This document shows positions 6,221 through 13,978 of a DNA stretch of 15,147 nt, one piece after another. The notes beneath the pieces are model-generated. The model ran no database searches and had not been told where the DNA came from. It worked only from the letters and a program-made list of their open reading frames with translations. Where the stretch lies: NCBI GenBank assembly GCA_027294925.1, contig JAPULM010000554.1, forward strand, positions 1 to 15,147, in the 5' to 3' direction. Source of the DNA: a bacterium (GTDB taxonomy: Bacteria > Tectomicrobia > Entotheonellia > Entotheonellales > Entotheonellaceae). Every line of letters begins with the position of its first letter. The stretch's first letter is position 1. The position numbers and the translations under genes were made by a program.

Positions 6221-7936
6221 TCAAAATAAGAAATATCGTTGTGCTAACGACAGGCTCTCGGCCGGCTCACAGGTGAGTAACTCACCGTCGGCTCTTACCA
6301 CATAAGTTTCCGCATCCACTTCCAAATGCGGGGTATAGTTGTTGTGAATCATAGATGTCTTTTGCAAGTCCCGACAACCACGAACCGGGGCAATCAGCTT
6401 TTGTAAACCCAATTGTGCAGGGATATCAAGCTGCATCGCCGCCTGCGAGACAAAGGTATATGAGGTGGCGTATTTTGCCCGTCCCAATGACCCAAACATC
6501 GGCCTGTACAGGGTAGGTTGCGGGGTTGGAATGGAAGCGTTCGGATCACCCATCAGGCTATAGGCGATGAAACCGCCCTTGATGATAAGCTCCGGTTTGA
6601 CGCCGAAAAACGCCGGCTTCCACAACACCAGATCGGCCGCCTTGCCCACTTCGATTGAGCCCACATAATCGGCTATGCCATGGGTGATGGCCGGATTGAT
6701 GGTGAATTTGGCCAGATAACGTTTGACCCGCACGTTGTCATTGTTGCCCTGTTCTTGCGGCAAGGGACCCCGTTGACGCTTCATTTTGTCGGCCGTTTGC
6801 CAGCTGCGCATGATCACCTCACCCACTCGACCCATGGCTTGAGCATCGGAGCTGATCATACTGAGAGCACCTAGATCATGTAAAATATCCTCCGCCGCAA
6901 TGGTCTCAGGACGGATGCGTGATTCGGCAAAGGCAAGATCTTCCGGTAGACTGGGATCAAGGTGATGACAAACCATCAGCATGTCGAGGTGTTCATCGAG
7001 CGTATTAACGGTAAACGGGCGAGTCGGATTGGTGGAAGATGGCAGCACATTCATTTCACCGCAGACACGTAAAATATCCGGCGCATGGCCGCCCCCGGCA
7101 CCCTCCGTATGATAGGTATGGATGGTGCGGTTGCGGAAGGCCGCGATGGTGTCTTCGACAAATCCCGCTTCGTTTAAGGTGTCGGTGTGAATCGCAACCT
7201 GAATGTCATAGACGTCGGCAACGCTCAGGCAGCAATCAATGGCGGCGGGTGTTGAGCCCCAATCCTCATGGAGCTTGAGACCCATGGCGCCGGCCTCAAC
7301 CTGTTCGTTTAAGGCTTGCGGCAAGGAGCTGTTGCCTTTACCAAGGAAGCCGAGGTTCATCGGGTATTCCTCTGCCGCTTGCAGCATGCGATGGATATTC
7401 CAAGGCCCCGGCGTACAGGTGGTGGCGTTGGTACCGGTGGCAGGACCGGTGCCCCCACCCAGCATGGTGGTAATGCCGGAGCTCATCGCTTCCGGGATCT
7501 GCTGCGGACAAATAAAATGGATGTGTGCATCAATGCCACCCGGCGTGATGATCAAGCCTTCACCTGCTATCACCTCGGTGCCGGCGCCGACCACCAAAGC
7601 AGGGTGTACGCCCGCCATCAAGGCGGGATTACCTGCCTTACCGATAGCCGAAATCTGCCCATTTTTAATGCCAATATCGGCTTTGACGATGCCCCAGTGA
7701 TCGATAATCAGGGCATTGGTAATAAGCAAATCAGGCGCCGTATCTGCGCTAGCATGGGGGGACTGACCGATGCCATCCCGTAATACCTTGCCGCCGCCAA
7801 ATTTCACTTCGTCGCCGTAGGTGGTGAAATCTTTTTCAACCTCTATAAATAATTCGGTATCTGCAAGACGGACGCGGTCACCAACCGTTGGACCGTACAT
7901 CTGGGCATAAGTTCGCCGTTGGATAGGTAGTGTCAT
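6221..7936 (-). CDS. ureC: Urease alpha subunit UreC
   Basis: This is the catalytic subunit, which hydrolyses urea to ammonia and carbamate with a dinuclear nickel centre. At 571 aa it has the family's normal length. All active-site residues are visible: H138 and H140 in 'GGIDAHIHF', the carbamylated Lys K221 in 'GLKLHEDWG', H250 in '[10 protein letters not shown]', H276 in '[15 protein letters not shown]', and D364 in '[11 protein letters not shown]'. The mobile-flap pair C323 and H324 lies in 'MVCHHLDP'. The positions are offset by four from Klebsiella numbering. Its ATG overlaps the ureB stop in an ATGA arrangement, which implies coupled translation of the two subunits. The enzyme is expected to be active if nickel is inserted. 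Confidence 0.99.
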   Translation of the reverse strand: MTLPIQRRTYAQMYGPTVGDRVRLADTELFIEVEKDFTTYGDEVKFGGGKVLRDGIGQSPHASADTAPDLLITNALIIDHWGIVKADIGIKNGQISAIGKAGNPALMAGVHPALVVGAGTEVIAGEGLIITPGGIDAHIHFICPQQIPEAMSSGITTMLGGGTGPATGTNATTCTPGPWNIHRMLQAAEEYPMNLGFLGKGNSSLPQALNEQVEAGAMGLKLHEDWGSTPAAIDCCLSVADVYDIQVAIHTDTLNEAGFVEDTIAAFRNRTIHTYHTEGAGGGHAPDILRVCGEMNVLPSSTNPTRPFTVNTLDEHLDMLMVCHHLDPSLPEDLAFAESRIRPETIAAEDILHDLGALSMISSDAQAMGRVGEVIMRSWQTADKMKRQRGPLPQEQGNNDNVRVKRYLAKFTINPAITHGIADYVGSIEVGKAADLVLWKPAFFGVKPELIIKGGFIAYSLMGDPNASIPTPQPTLYRPMFGSLGRAKYATSYTFVSQAAMQLDIPAQLGLQKLIAPVRGCRDLQKTSMIHNNYTPHLEVDAETYVVRADGELLTCEPAESLSLAQRYFLF

Positions 7937-8334
7937 GAGGTAGACCCTCCGTTTGAGTCCTCAGCTTCTACATTGCCAAAGCCTTGCTCGATAGCGCGCT
8001 GCAGCGCGCTATCGAGGTTTGCGGCGCTTAATGGGCCTTGGCTCAGGTTGTTGAGCCCATAAACTTCTTGCTGGCCGGCAAAGGCAACCAGGGTTATCTG
8101 TTTACTGTCGCCGGGTTCAAAACGCACTGCAGAACCGGAAGGAATATTGAGGTGTTTACCAAAGGCCAAGCGGCGTGAAAAGACAAGTGCTTTGTTAACC
8201 TCAAAGAAATGGAAGTGAGAACCGACCTGAATGGGACGGTCACCGTGATTGACAACATCAAGGTCAACCGTTTGACGGCCTTGATTGGCCTGAATCGGGT
8301 CCGGTTGCAACCTATACTCACCAGGAATCATCAT
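7933..8334 (-). CDS. ureB: Urease beta subunit UreB with C-terminal extension
   Basis: This is the small beta subunit of urease, which packs against UreC and helps hold the flap. It begins MMIPGEYRL and contains the family signatures '[21 protein letters not shown]' (28-47) and '[20 protein letters not shown]' (68-87). The core ends at about 'QGPL' (99-102). After it comes a tail of about 30 residues rich in A, E, S and G, so the 133 aa exceed the roughly 100-106 aa of compact UreB proteins. Longer beta subunits are not rare. Codons 107-116 in this tail are formed entirely by a perfect 30-bp palindrome. AGGGG lies a few bases before two consecutive ATG codons; the second would give the canonical MIPGEY start. 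Confidence 0.97.
   Translation of the reverse strand: MMIPGEYRLQPDPIQANQGRQTVDLDVVNHGDRPIQVGSHFHFFEVNKALVFSRRLAFGKHLNIPSGSAVRFEPGDSKQITLVAFAGQQEVYGLNNLSQGPLSAANLDSALQRAIEQGFGNVEAEDSNGGSTS
7987..8016. repeat. Perfect 30-bp palindrome inside ureB
   Basis: The left arm CTCGATAGCGCGCTG is followed without interruption by its exact reverse complement. The palindrome fills ten complete codons (107-116 of UreB, peptide [10 protein letters not shown]) and stops pairing at both ends. In the transcript it can form a GC-rich stem of 13 bp with a UGCA loop, ending about 50 bases upstream of the ureC start. I saw no second copy in the window. Function unknown. Confidence 0.9.
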
Positions 8335-8363
8335 GATGCCCCTATCGTGAAGGATTGGTTAAT

Positions 8364-8666
8364 TCAGGTGATGGGGTCGTGCACGGTCACCAACTTGGTG
8401 CCATCGACAAACGTCGCCTCAACCTGAACTTCTGCGATCATCTCAGGTACACCTTCCATAACATCTTGACGGGCGAGAATTTGTTTGCCGAACTGCATCA
8501 ACTCGGCCACCGATTTGCCATCTCTCGCGCCCTCTAATATCTCTGCGCTGATCATTGCCATTGCTTCAGGGTAGTTCAGTTTCACACCACGCTCACGGCG
8601 ACGTCGGGCGACGTCGGCGGCGACGAAAACGAGTAGTTTATCGATTTCTCGGGGGGTTAAATGCAT
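8364..8666 (-). CDS. ureA: Urease gamma subunit UreA
   Basis: This is the smallest urease subunit, at 100 aa the normal length. It starts [23 protein letters not shown] and shows '[27 protein letters not shown]' and '[32 protein letters not shown]', the full family pattern. It forms the trimeric (UreABC)3 enzyme with UreB and UreC. A GGAG Shine-Dalgarno lies at good distance before the ATG. It is preceded by an 89-base gap after ureD and followed by a 29-base gap before ureB. The region coding for the Arg-rich stretch contains a 10-base tandem duplication (GGCGACGTCG twice), without effect on the expected protein. Confidence 0.98.
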   Translation of the reverse strand: MHLTPREIDKLLVFVAADVARRRRERGVKLNYPEAMAMISAEILEGARDGKSVAELMQFGKQILARQDVMEGVPEMIAEVQVEATFVDGTKLVTVHDPIT

Positions 8667-8755
8667 TTGATTTCTCCTGCTCTGTAGATGATGAAAATGA
8701 CCTAAGTCGGTTGATTGGCTGCGATGAGAACGGCAAGGGTGGCCTGCCTCTCTCC

Positions 8756-9598
8756 TTACATTTGACTCGCCACCGCCGGGCAGCCTTGAACCTGTTGTCG
8801 AACGGTGTCCCAGACCATGTGCAAAGCTTGATTGGCGTGATGATGCGTCTGACTCAAGATGCGTACTGCCAATCCGCCATGGGCAAGTTCAGTTGCGCTG
8901 CCTAATAGATGCGGCTCGTCGCCAAGAGCGCCCTGAAGGTCGTTGGTCAAGTGCTGAGATAGGGTTTGATCCAGCCCTAAGGCGTAGAAGGAAGCGATAT
9001 AGGCATACGCTTCGAACATGCCAAGTTCTGCCAGCCTTTGATGCTTGGGTTGCAAACGAAGATGATCTTCTAGTAAGATATCGCCTTGATCATTTTTAAT
9101 CAGCAAGCGAGTATCGTACGATCGATATTGAAATGACTCCCCGCGCGCCACGCGTCCGGGCGCTAATATGTCACCAAGGAAGACCCTGGCGCCTGGCGCC
9201 AAGTGCACCTCGATACGCTGATCAAAGGCTGCATCAGCATAAGGAATCGTCTGCTCAGGCATATAGGCCAGGAGGGCATTTTTCTCTAAGTTGAAGTTGA
9301 TCTTTTGCCGTGTCGGTAAGTGCGTTGCGCTATAGAGTTTGGTTGCCGACGGGGTGGTGATATAGGCCTGGGCTTCTGCTTCAACGGTGATTGATATGTC
9401 ATAGGTATCGCCCCCGACAACACCGCCGCAAGGGTTCAACAGATAGATATATGCCATGCCGCTGTCGTCTAGATAGGCGGGGCGTAAGACCTGTAAGGGG
9501 ACATGGTAAAAACAGTCTTTGATGCTTGTCCGTTTGCCGTCCTGATGTAAGACGAGGCGCAAGATGCCTTGGTTGGGTTTTAGCAGCACATTGGTCAT
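8756..9598 (-). CDS. ureD: Urease accessory protein UreD (UreH)
   Basis: UreD is the scaffold that binds apo-urease and recruits UreF and UreG; a tunnel through it is thought to carry nickel. The family signature is plain: '[15 protein letters not shown]', '[22 protein letters not shown]', '[11 protein letters not shown]', '[24 protein letters not shown]' and '[24 protein letters not shown]'. The start is uncertain. I chose the ATG that gives 280 aa and lies 13 bases after the urtE stop, matching the usual distance to the first conserved strand. In-frame ATGs 42 and 60 bases upstream, overlapping urtE, would give up to 300 aa; none has a strong Shine-Dalgarno. It leads the urease block, as in the common ureDABC order. 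Confidence 0.93.
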   Translation of the reverse strand: MTNVLLKPNQGILRLVLHQDGKRTSIKDCFYHVPLQVLRPAYLDDSGMAYIYLLNPCGGVVGGDTYDISITVEAEAQAYITTPSATKLYSATHLPTRQKINFNLEKNALLAYMPEQTIPYADAAFDQRIEVHLAPGARVFLGDILAPGRVARGESFQYRSYDTRLLIKNDQGDILLEDHLRLQPKHQRLAELGMFEAYAYIASFYALGLDQTLSQHLTNDLQGALGDEPHLLGSATELAHGGLAVRILSQTHHHANQALHMVWDTVRQQVQGCPAVASQM

Positions 9599-9611
9599 GG
9601 TTTGGATGGGT

Positions 9612-10307
9612 TCAGAATGTGAGATAACGTTTGACATCATCTTTTGCCAACGCATCAATTTTGCCGTCTAAAACAATGCGTCCCTGCTCCATCACATAGA
9701 CATAATCCGCCAACCGCTGAGCAAAATCAACATACTGCTCCACTAATAAAATCGACACTTGCCCAGTGGCTCGAATACGCCGGATAATATCTTCTATTTC
9801 TAGAATAATGGATGGTTGAATGCCCTCGGTCGGCTCATCTAGAAGTAACAGGGATGGGCGTGTGACAAGTGCCCTGGCAATGGCTAGCTGCTGCTGTTGA
9901 CCGCCGCTTAACACGCCACCTTTACGGTTCAACATCGTCTGCAGCCCCGGAAATAACTGAAAGATTTCGTCCGGGATGCTATTCGATGCAAGGCCACGAG
10001 CCACCAGCCCGATGCGTAAATTCTCCAGTACGGTCATATCCGGGAAAATTTCTCGTCCTTGCGGCACATATCCGATGCCTAAGCGGGCTCTACGATCGGC
10101 GGTATAGCCCAACAGCGGGCGGCCTTGCAGGTCAATCGATCCGGAGCGTGGCTTAAGCAGTCCGACAATACTTTTGAGCAGGGTTGTTTTGCCAACCCCG
10201 TTACGACCCATTAAACAAACAACCTGGCCGGCGGGGACATGGAGGTCGACCTCCCACAACACCTGGCTATCGCCATAACTAACATTAACACGGTTGAGGC
10301 GAAGCAA
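9612..10307 (-). CDS. urtE: Urea ABC transporter ATP-binding protein UrtE
   Basis: This is the second ATPase of the urea importer, of the LivF branch. Homology begins at 'LRLNRVNVSYGDSQVLWEVDLHV'. Walker A is 'GRNGVGKTT' (34-42), the ABC signature 'LSGGQQQQLAIARAL' (133-147), Walker B 'LLLLDEP' (153-159), and the switch His lies downstream in the LivF-like C-terminal part. I place the start at a TTG two bases after the urtD stop, with ACGGGG five to six bases before it. This gives 231 aa, the family length. A longer reading frame from an ATG far inside urtD adds 58 residues of Arg-rich, non-homologous sequence and is rejected. The tight junction implies coupling to urtD. Confidence 0.93.
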   Translation of the reverse strand: MLRLNRVNVSYGDSQVLWEVDLHVPAGQVVCLMGRNGVGKTTLLKSIVGLLKPRSGSIDLQGRPLLGYTADRRARLGIGYVPQGREIFPDMTVLENLRIGLVARGLASNSIPDEIFQLFPGLQTMLNRKGGVLSGGQQQQLAIARALVTRPSLLLLDEPTEGIQPSIILEIEDIIRRIRATGQVSILLVEQYVDFAQRLADYVYVMEQGRIVLDGKIDALAKDDVKRYLTF

Positions 10308-10309
10308 TT

Positions 10310-11062
10310 TTATCCCCGTCCTAGATAGACTTCGACCACGCGAGGGTCGTTCTGGACGTGCTCCACCGACCCTTCGCACAAAATACGGCCTTCGTGCATA
10401 ACGGTTACCCGGTGTGCCGTTTGGCGTACAAACTCCATATCGTGTTCGACCACCAACACGGCATGATCTTTGGCTAACCACTGCAAAAGTTCAGCCGTTT
10501 TTTCCCGCTCATCTCGCGTCATGCCCGCAACCGGTTCATCCAGTAGAAACAAGACCGGCTCTTGCACAATAACCATACCAATTTCAAGCCATTGCATCTG
10601 GCCATGCGATAAAGCACCAGCTCGTTGATGCGCTTTTTGGTGTAGGCCAAGCGTCTCCAAGGTGGTGTTTATTTTATCTCGTTGAGCATTCTGTAAGGGA
10701 CTAAACAGAGTAGAAAAAACATGATGCGGCTGGCGCAGGGCAAGGGTCAGGTTTTCGAATAGGGTCATCTGCTTAAAGACAGCGGGCGTTTGAAATTTGC
10801 GTCCTACCCCGAGCATGGTAATCTGGTGCTCTTCGAGTTTGCTCAAATCCGTTCGGTCACCAAAAATGATGCGCCCGGTATCAGGTCGCGCTTTGCCGCA
10901 GATGACATCCAGCAAGGTTGTTTTACCAGCCCCATTGGGTCCGATCAGGGCCCGTAACTCGCCATGATCGACATAGAAATCAACCTCTGTCAAAGCCTTA
11001 AAACCGTCAAAGCTGACCGTAACCCCGTCGAGATACATAATGGTGCCGTGTTCTTTCATCAT
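10310..11062 (-). CDS. urtD: Urea ABC transporter ATP-binding protein UrtD
   Basis: This is the first ATPase of the urea importer, of the LivG branch. It shows 'YLDGVTVSFDGFKALTEVDFYV' typical of UrtD, Walker A 'GPNGAGKTT', the variant signature 'LSHGQMQWLEIGMV' instead of LSGGQ (characteristic of UrtD), Walker B 'LFLLDEPVAGM' and the switch His in 'VVEHDMEFV'. The extra residues 'HHVFSTLFSPL' between Walker A and the signature fit this subfamily. Several starts are possible: a GTG two codons upstream, two consecutive ATGs, or an internal ATG before YLDGV. The GGTGAG upstream fits the second ATG best, so the N-terminus is uncertain by a few residues. It follows urtC after about ten bases. Confidence 0.95.
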   Translation of the reverse strand: MMKEHGTIMYLDGVTVSFDGFKALTEVDFYVDHGELRALIGPNGAGKTTLLDVICGKARPDTGRIIFGDRTDLSKLEEHQITMLGVGRKFQTPAVFKQMTLFENLTLALRQPHHVFSTLFSPLQNAQRDKINTTLETLGLHQKAHQRAGALSHGQMQWLEIGMVIVQEPVLFLLDEPVAGMTRDEREKTAELLQWLAKDHAVLVVEHDMEFVRQTAHRVTVMHEGRILCEGSVEHVQNDPRVVEVYLGRG

Positions 11063-11072
11063 TCTCACCGTT

Positions 11073-12233
11073 TTATAGGGCGGTTGGATGGGAAGAGGTG
11101 TTTAAACCGTCTTCCTGATCCAACTGAGCAGGGGTAGTGGTCGACAGACGTGTAGGTCCCTTACGCTTGCCGGCCAGCCGACGCATGCCTGCTAAGCACT
11201 GCCGAGGCAATCCGACGACGCCATTTGGCAACAGGAGGACAACGGTGACAAACAAACTGCCGAGAATAATTGGCCACCATTCAGGAAATTCCGCCGTCAG
11301 CACACTGCGGGCGGCGTTGATGCCAACGGCGCCGATGATTCCCCCCAGCAGGCTGTTACGGCCACCGGTAGCGACCCAGACGACGATTTCTAATGATGGC
11401 AGCACGCCAATCTGGTTTGGCGTGATAATACCGGCTTGTGGTACGTAAAGTGCACCCGCTAAGCCCGCTAAGGCGCCGGCTAAGGAAAAAATAAAAATTT
11501 TATATTGCGCAATCGGATAGCCTAGGAAACGCAAACGTGGTTCCTGATCTCGAATAGCGGTCAACACGAGCCCCATTTTTGAGCCAACCAACCAGCGACA
11601 GAGAAAGAAGCTGACCACGAGTAGAAAAGCCGTAGTGATATAGAGGTTGCGTGATACCGTGGTACTGCTGAGAGAAAAACCAAGAATGGTTTTAAAGTCC
11701 GTCAGGCCATTGGTGCCGCCAAGATTCAGCTCGTTACGATTAAACATTAACCAGGTCGCAAAAGCCATCGCTTGCGTCAAGATGGCAAAGTAGGTCCCAC
11801 CCACACGTCGACGAAAGGTCAAGAAACCAACGATGGCAGCCGCCAGGGCCGGAACTAAGATACTGGCAACAACAGCGAACGGGAAGGACTTGAAGGGTAC
11901 CCAGTAGAAGGGCAACTCAGTCAAACGATTCCATACCATGAAGTCCGGAATCGTTTCACCGTAGACACCTTTACCGCTTGACTCAAGCATCAGGTGCATG
12001 CCCATACCATAAGCGCCGAGGCCGAAAAAGATCGCCTGCCCAAGGCTTAGAATACCGGTGTAACCCCAAATGAGGTTCATCCCCAAGGCGAGAACTGCCA
12101 GAGCAAGATATTTGCCATACAGATTGAGCGCATAATCTGAAATCATGCCATAGACGTTTAGCATCGGTAACGCAAGCACCAGAAGGAGGGCCAGGATGAT
12201 GCTTGGGTAGAGGGCTGATTTCCAGGCGGGCAT
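11073..12233 (-). CDS. urtC: Urea ABC transporter permease UrtC
   Basis: This is one of the two membrane subunits of the urea importer (LivM-like branch, BPD_transp_2 fold). The 386-aa protein shows many hydrophobic segments from 'YPSIILALLLVLALPML' on. Family blocks are 'YLALAVLALGMNLIWGYTGILSLGQAIFFGLGAYGMGM', 'FAILTQAMAFATWLMFNRNELNLGGTNGLT', 'RLRFLGYPIAQYKIFIFSLAGALAGLAGALY' and 'VWVATGGRNSLLGGIIGAVGINAARS'. The long hydrophilic loop after the third segment ('ESSGKGVYGETIPDFMVWN') is typical of UrtC. The cytoplasmic C-terminal tail of about 35 residues is polar. AAAAGGTAA lies somewhat far upstream of the ATG. It lies 30 bases downstream of urtB. Confidence 0.96.
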   Translation of the reverse strand: MPAWKSALYPSIILALLLVLALPMLNVYGMISDYALNLYGKYLALAVLALGMNLIWGYTGILSLGQAIFFGLGAYGMGMHLMLESSGKGVYGETIPDFMVWNRLTELPFYWVPFKSFPFAVVASILVPALAAAIVGFLTFRRRVGGTYFAILTQAMAFATWLMFNRNELNLGGTNGLTDFKTILGFSLSSTTVSRNLYITTAFLLVVSFFLCRWLVGSKMGLVLTAIRDQEPRLRFLGYPIAQYKIFIFSLAGALAGLAGALYVPQAGIITPNQIGVLPSLEIVVWVATGGRNSLLGGIIGAVGINAARSVLTAEFPEWWPIILGSLFVTVVLLLPNGVVGLPRQCLAGMRRLAGKRKGPTRLSTTTPAQLDQEDGLNTSSHPTAL

Positions 12234-12263
12234 AGGCTTGATTACCTTTTAAACGCTTCTGCC

Positions 12264-13892
12264 TTATTGCAGCATCCCTGCAGCACTGCGTTCCTTGGCA
12301 GGGAAAAGTCCTGTGGGGTTACGCTGTAGGAAAATAATCACCAACACCAGGATGGCGACCTTGGCATAGACCGCAGCCGCAGTGCCAGGAATCAATGGCT
12401 CAAGAATCTTATTCGACATACCAATGCCAAATGAAGCCAGAATGGCGCCAAGCAACTTGCCCACCCCGCCGAGTACAACGACCATAAATGAATCGACGAT
12501 GTATGTTTTGCCGACTTCCGGGTCAACCGTGCCGATGAGACTGAGCGCACAGCCGGCAAGTCCCGCCAGGGCGGTGCCCAGGGCGAATGTATAGGCGTCC
12601 ACTTTGCGGGCGGAAATCCCCATACATGAGGCCATATCACGGTTTTGCATCACCGAACGGACCTTGAGTCCAAGGTTGGATCGATACAATAACAGGTAGA
12701 GCATCATTAAACTCAAAACCGACAACAAAATAATAAACAGGCGGCTATAGGGAAAAACCAAGCCGGCCATAATCTCCCATCCACCACGAAACCAGGTTGG
12801 CGGGCTCACACTCGTTCGATCGCCAAAAAATAACCGTGCAGCTTGCTGTAGAATCATCCCGATACCCCAGGTGATCAGCAAGCTTTCGAGTGGCCGCCCG
12901 TAGAGGAATCTTAGAATACTGCGTTCCATCAGCAGGCCCACAATGCCCACGACAACAATAGATAAAGGCAAGGCAAGGACAAAATAGTAGTCGAGGTATT
13001 GAGGCAGGTGGGCAATGAATAACTCTTGTAACACATAGGCGGTATAGGAGCCCAGCATGAGCATTTCACCATGTGCCATGTTGATGATGCCCATCAGACC
13101 GAAGGTGACGGCAAGCCCCAAACTCATAATCAAGAGAACCGAAGCTAGACTGAGTCCATTAAACAGATAGCCAACCAGGTTACGCAGTTGGAGATAGCTT
13201 TCAATGCCACGAATCGCCTCAGTTACGGCAAGTTTCACTTGCGGATCAGGCTCAGTTTGATGCAATTGCCTCAGCAGACTCATAGCAGATTCGGCTCGAG
13301 TGGCGTCAAAGTGGCGTACGGCTTGTAAGCGGATTTGTGCTTGTGGATCAAATAATCGTTGTTTGTTAATTGCTTCTGTGAGTACGGCTTGAACGGCAGC
13401 ATCGGTTTCCCCGGCCTGCGCTTTTTCAAGCATGACGAGAAGTCCCGCATCACGCATGTTGCCGAGTCGAAGCGCTGTCGACTTACGTTTGCCCGGCTCG
13501 GGTGAGTAAAGCTCAATGCTGTCTAAGGCTCGCTGCAACACCGAATGATTGGCCTCTTCTAAAGGCACCTCATCCATACCCTGATCAGGAAACAGGGGCT
13601 CACCGACAGCATCAAGCAGCTTTTTTCCGTTCAGATCAACAAAAACGCCTTCCTCAGTGAACCTATAGAGGCGACTTTGCCAACGGTACAGGGCGCCCTC
13701 CTTTAGTGCCTTAAGCAACTCCAGCGAAGCAGGGTCGGCGAGGTCGAGGATCTGTTTGAGAGCGCTCTGTTGGCGGACAGGGTCGGCAAGCTGGTCGGCA
13801 TAATCTGCCAGACCCGCAGCATTGGCCTGTGGGCTAGACATAGTGATTGAGGTAAAAAGCCAGATGAGTAGCGTAAGACCAGTCAGTCGCAC
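12264..13892 (-). CDS. urtB: Urea ABC transporter permease UrtB with periplasmic N-terminal domain
   Basis: This is the second membrane subunit of the urea importer (LivH-like branch). Residues 1-25 form a signal peptide (Arg, then 'LTGLTLLIWLFTSITMSS', cleavage motif ANA). About 200 residues of soluble, helical sequence follow, and then the permease from 'LRNLVGYLFNGLSLASVLLIMSLGLAVTFGLMGIINMAHGEMLMLG' to the C-terminus. The extended N-terminus is normal for UrtB. I chose a GTG start giving 542 aa because GGGGG stands five bases before it and the Arg-led signal peptide begins there. A GTG eight codons upstream is also open, but its ribosome-binding position is buried in a strong hairpin. It follows urtA after a gap containing that hairpin. 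Confidence 0.95.
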   Translation of the reverse strand: MRLTGLTLLIWLFTSITMSSPQANAAGLADYADQLADPVRQQSALKQILDLADPASLELLKALKEGALYRWQSRLYRFTEEGVFVDLNGKKLLDAVGEPLFPDQGMDEVPLEEANHSVLQRALDSIELYSPEPGKRKSTALRLGNMRDAGLLVMLEKAQAGETDAAVQAVLTEAINKQRLFDPQAQIRLQAVRHFDATRAESAMSLLRQLHQTEPDPQVKLAVTEAIRGIESYLQLRNLVGYLFNGLSLASVLLIMSLGLAVTFGLMGIINMAHGEMLMLGSYTAYVLQELFIAHLPQYLDYYFVLALPLSIVVVGIVGLLMERSILRFLYGRPLESLLITWGIGMILQQAARLFFGDRTSVSPPTWFRGGWEIMAGLVFPYSRLFIILLSVLSLMMLYLLLYRSNLGLKVRSVMQNRDMASCMGISARKVDAYTFALGTALAGLAGCALSLIGTVDPEVGKTYIVDSFMVVVLGGVGKLLGAILASFGIGMSNKILEPLIPGTAAAVYAKVAILVLVIIFLQRNPTGLFPAKERSAAGMLQ

Positions 13893-13921
13893 GCTCACCC
13901 CCTTCTGTTTTAACACGTAAA

Positions 13922-13949
13922 GAGGGTCCTCAGCAGGCTGAGGGCCCTC
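13922..13949 (-). terminator. GC-rich intercistronic stem-loop between urtA and urtB
   Basis: On the minus strand GAGGGCCCTCAGC pairs with GCTGAGGACCCTC: 13 positions with one mismatch and a very short loop (the inner pairs probably open to six bases). Only TTTAC follows, a weak T-tract. It begins 29 bases after the urtA stop. A hairpin here could end part of the transcripts or protect the 3' end of urtA mRNA, so that binding protein outnumbers membrane subunits, as known for other ABC transport operons. Confidence 0.6.
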
Positions 13950-13978
13950 CAGCGGACGAATGTTGCTTCGTTTGTTGG

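Noticed and set aside
7239..7783. Two long overlapping plus-strand reading frames opposite ureC (153 and 155 codons).
   Set aside because: They lie antisense to a fully conserved catalytic gene, overlap each other in different frames and show no family motif or ribosome-binding site; they are shadows of ureC codon use.
8597..8616. Ten-base tandem duplication GGCGACGTCG in ureA.
   Set aside because: It encodes the normal Ala/Arg-rich segment of UreA at normal length, so it looks like codon coincidence or an old silent event rather than an element.
9187..9201. Fifteen-base palindrome TGGCGCCTGGCGCCA in ureD.
   Set aside because: It is built from two GGCGCC units in a Gly/Ala-coding stretch, which often happens by base composition.
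11403..11424. Inverted repeat CACGCCAA-N6-TTGGCGTG inside urtC.
   Set aside because: An 8-bp stem with a short loop is expected about once or twice by chance in a window of this size, and it lies in conserved coding sequence.
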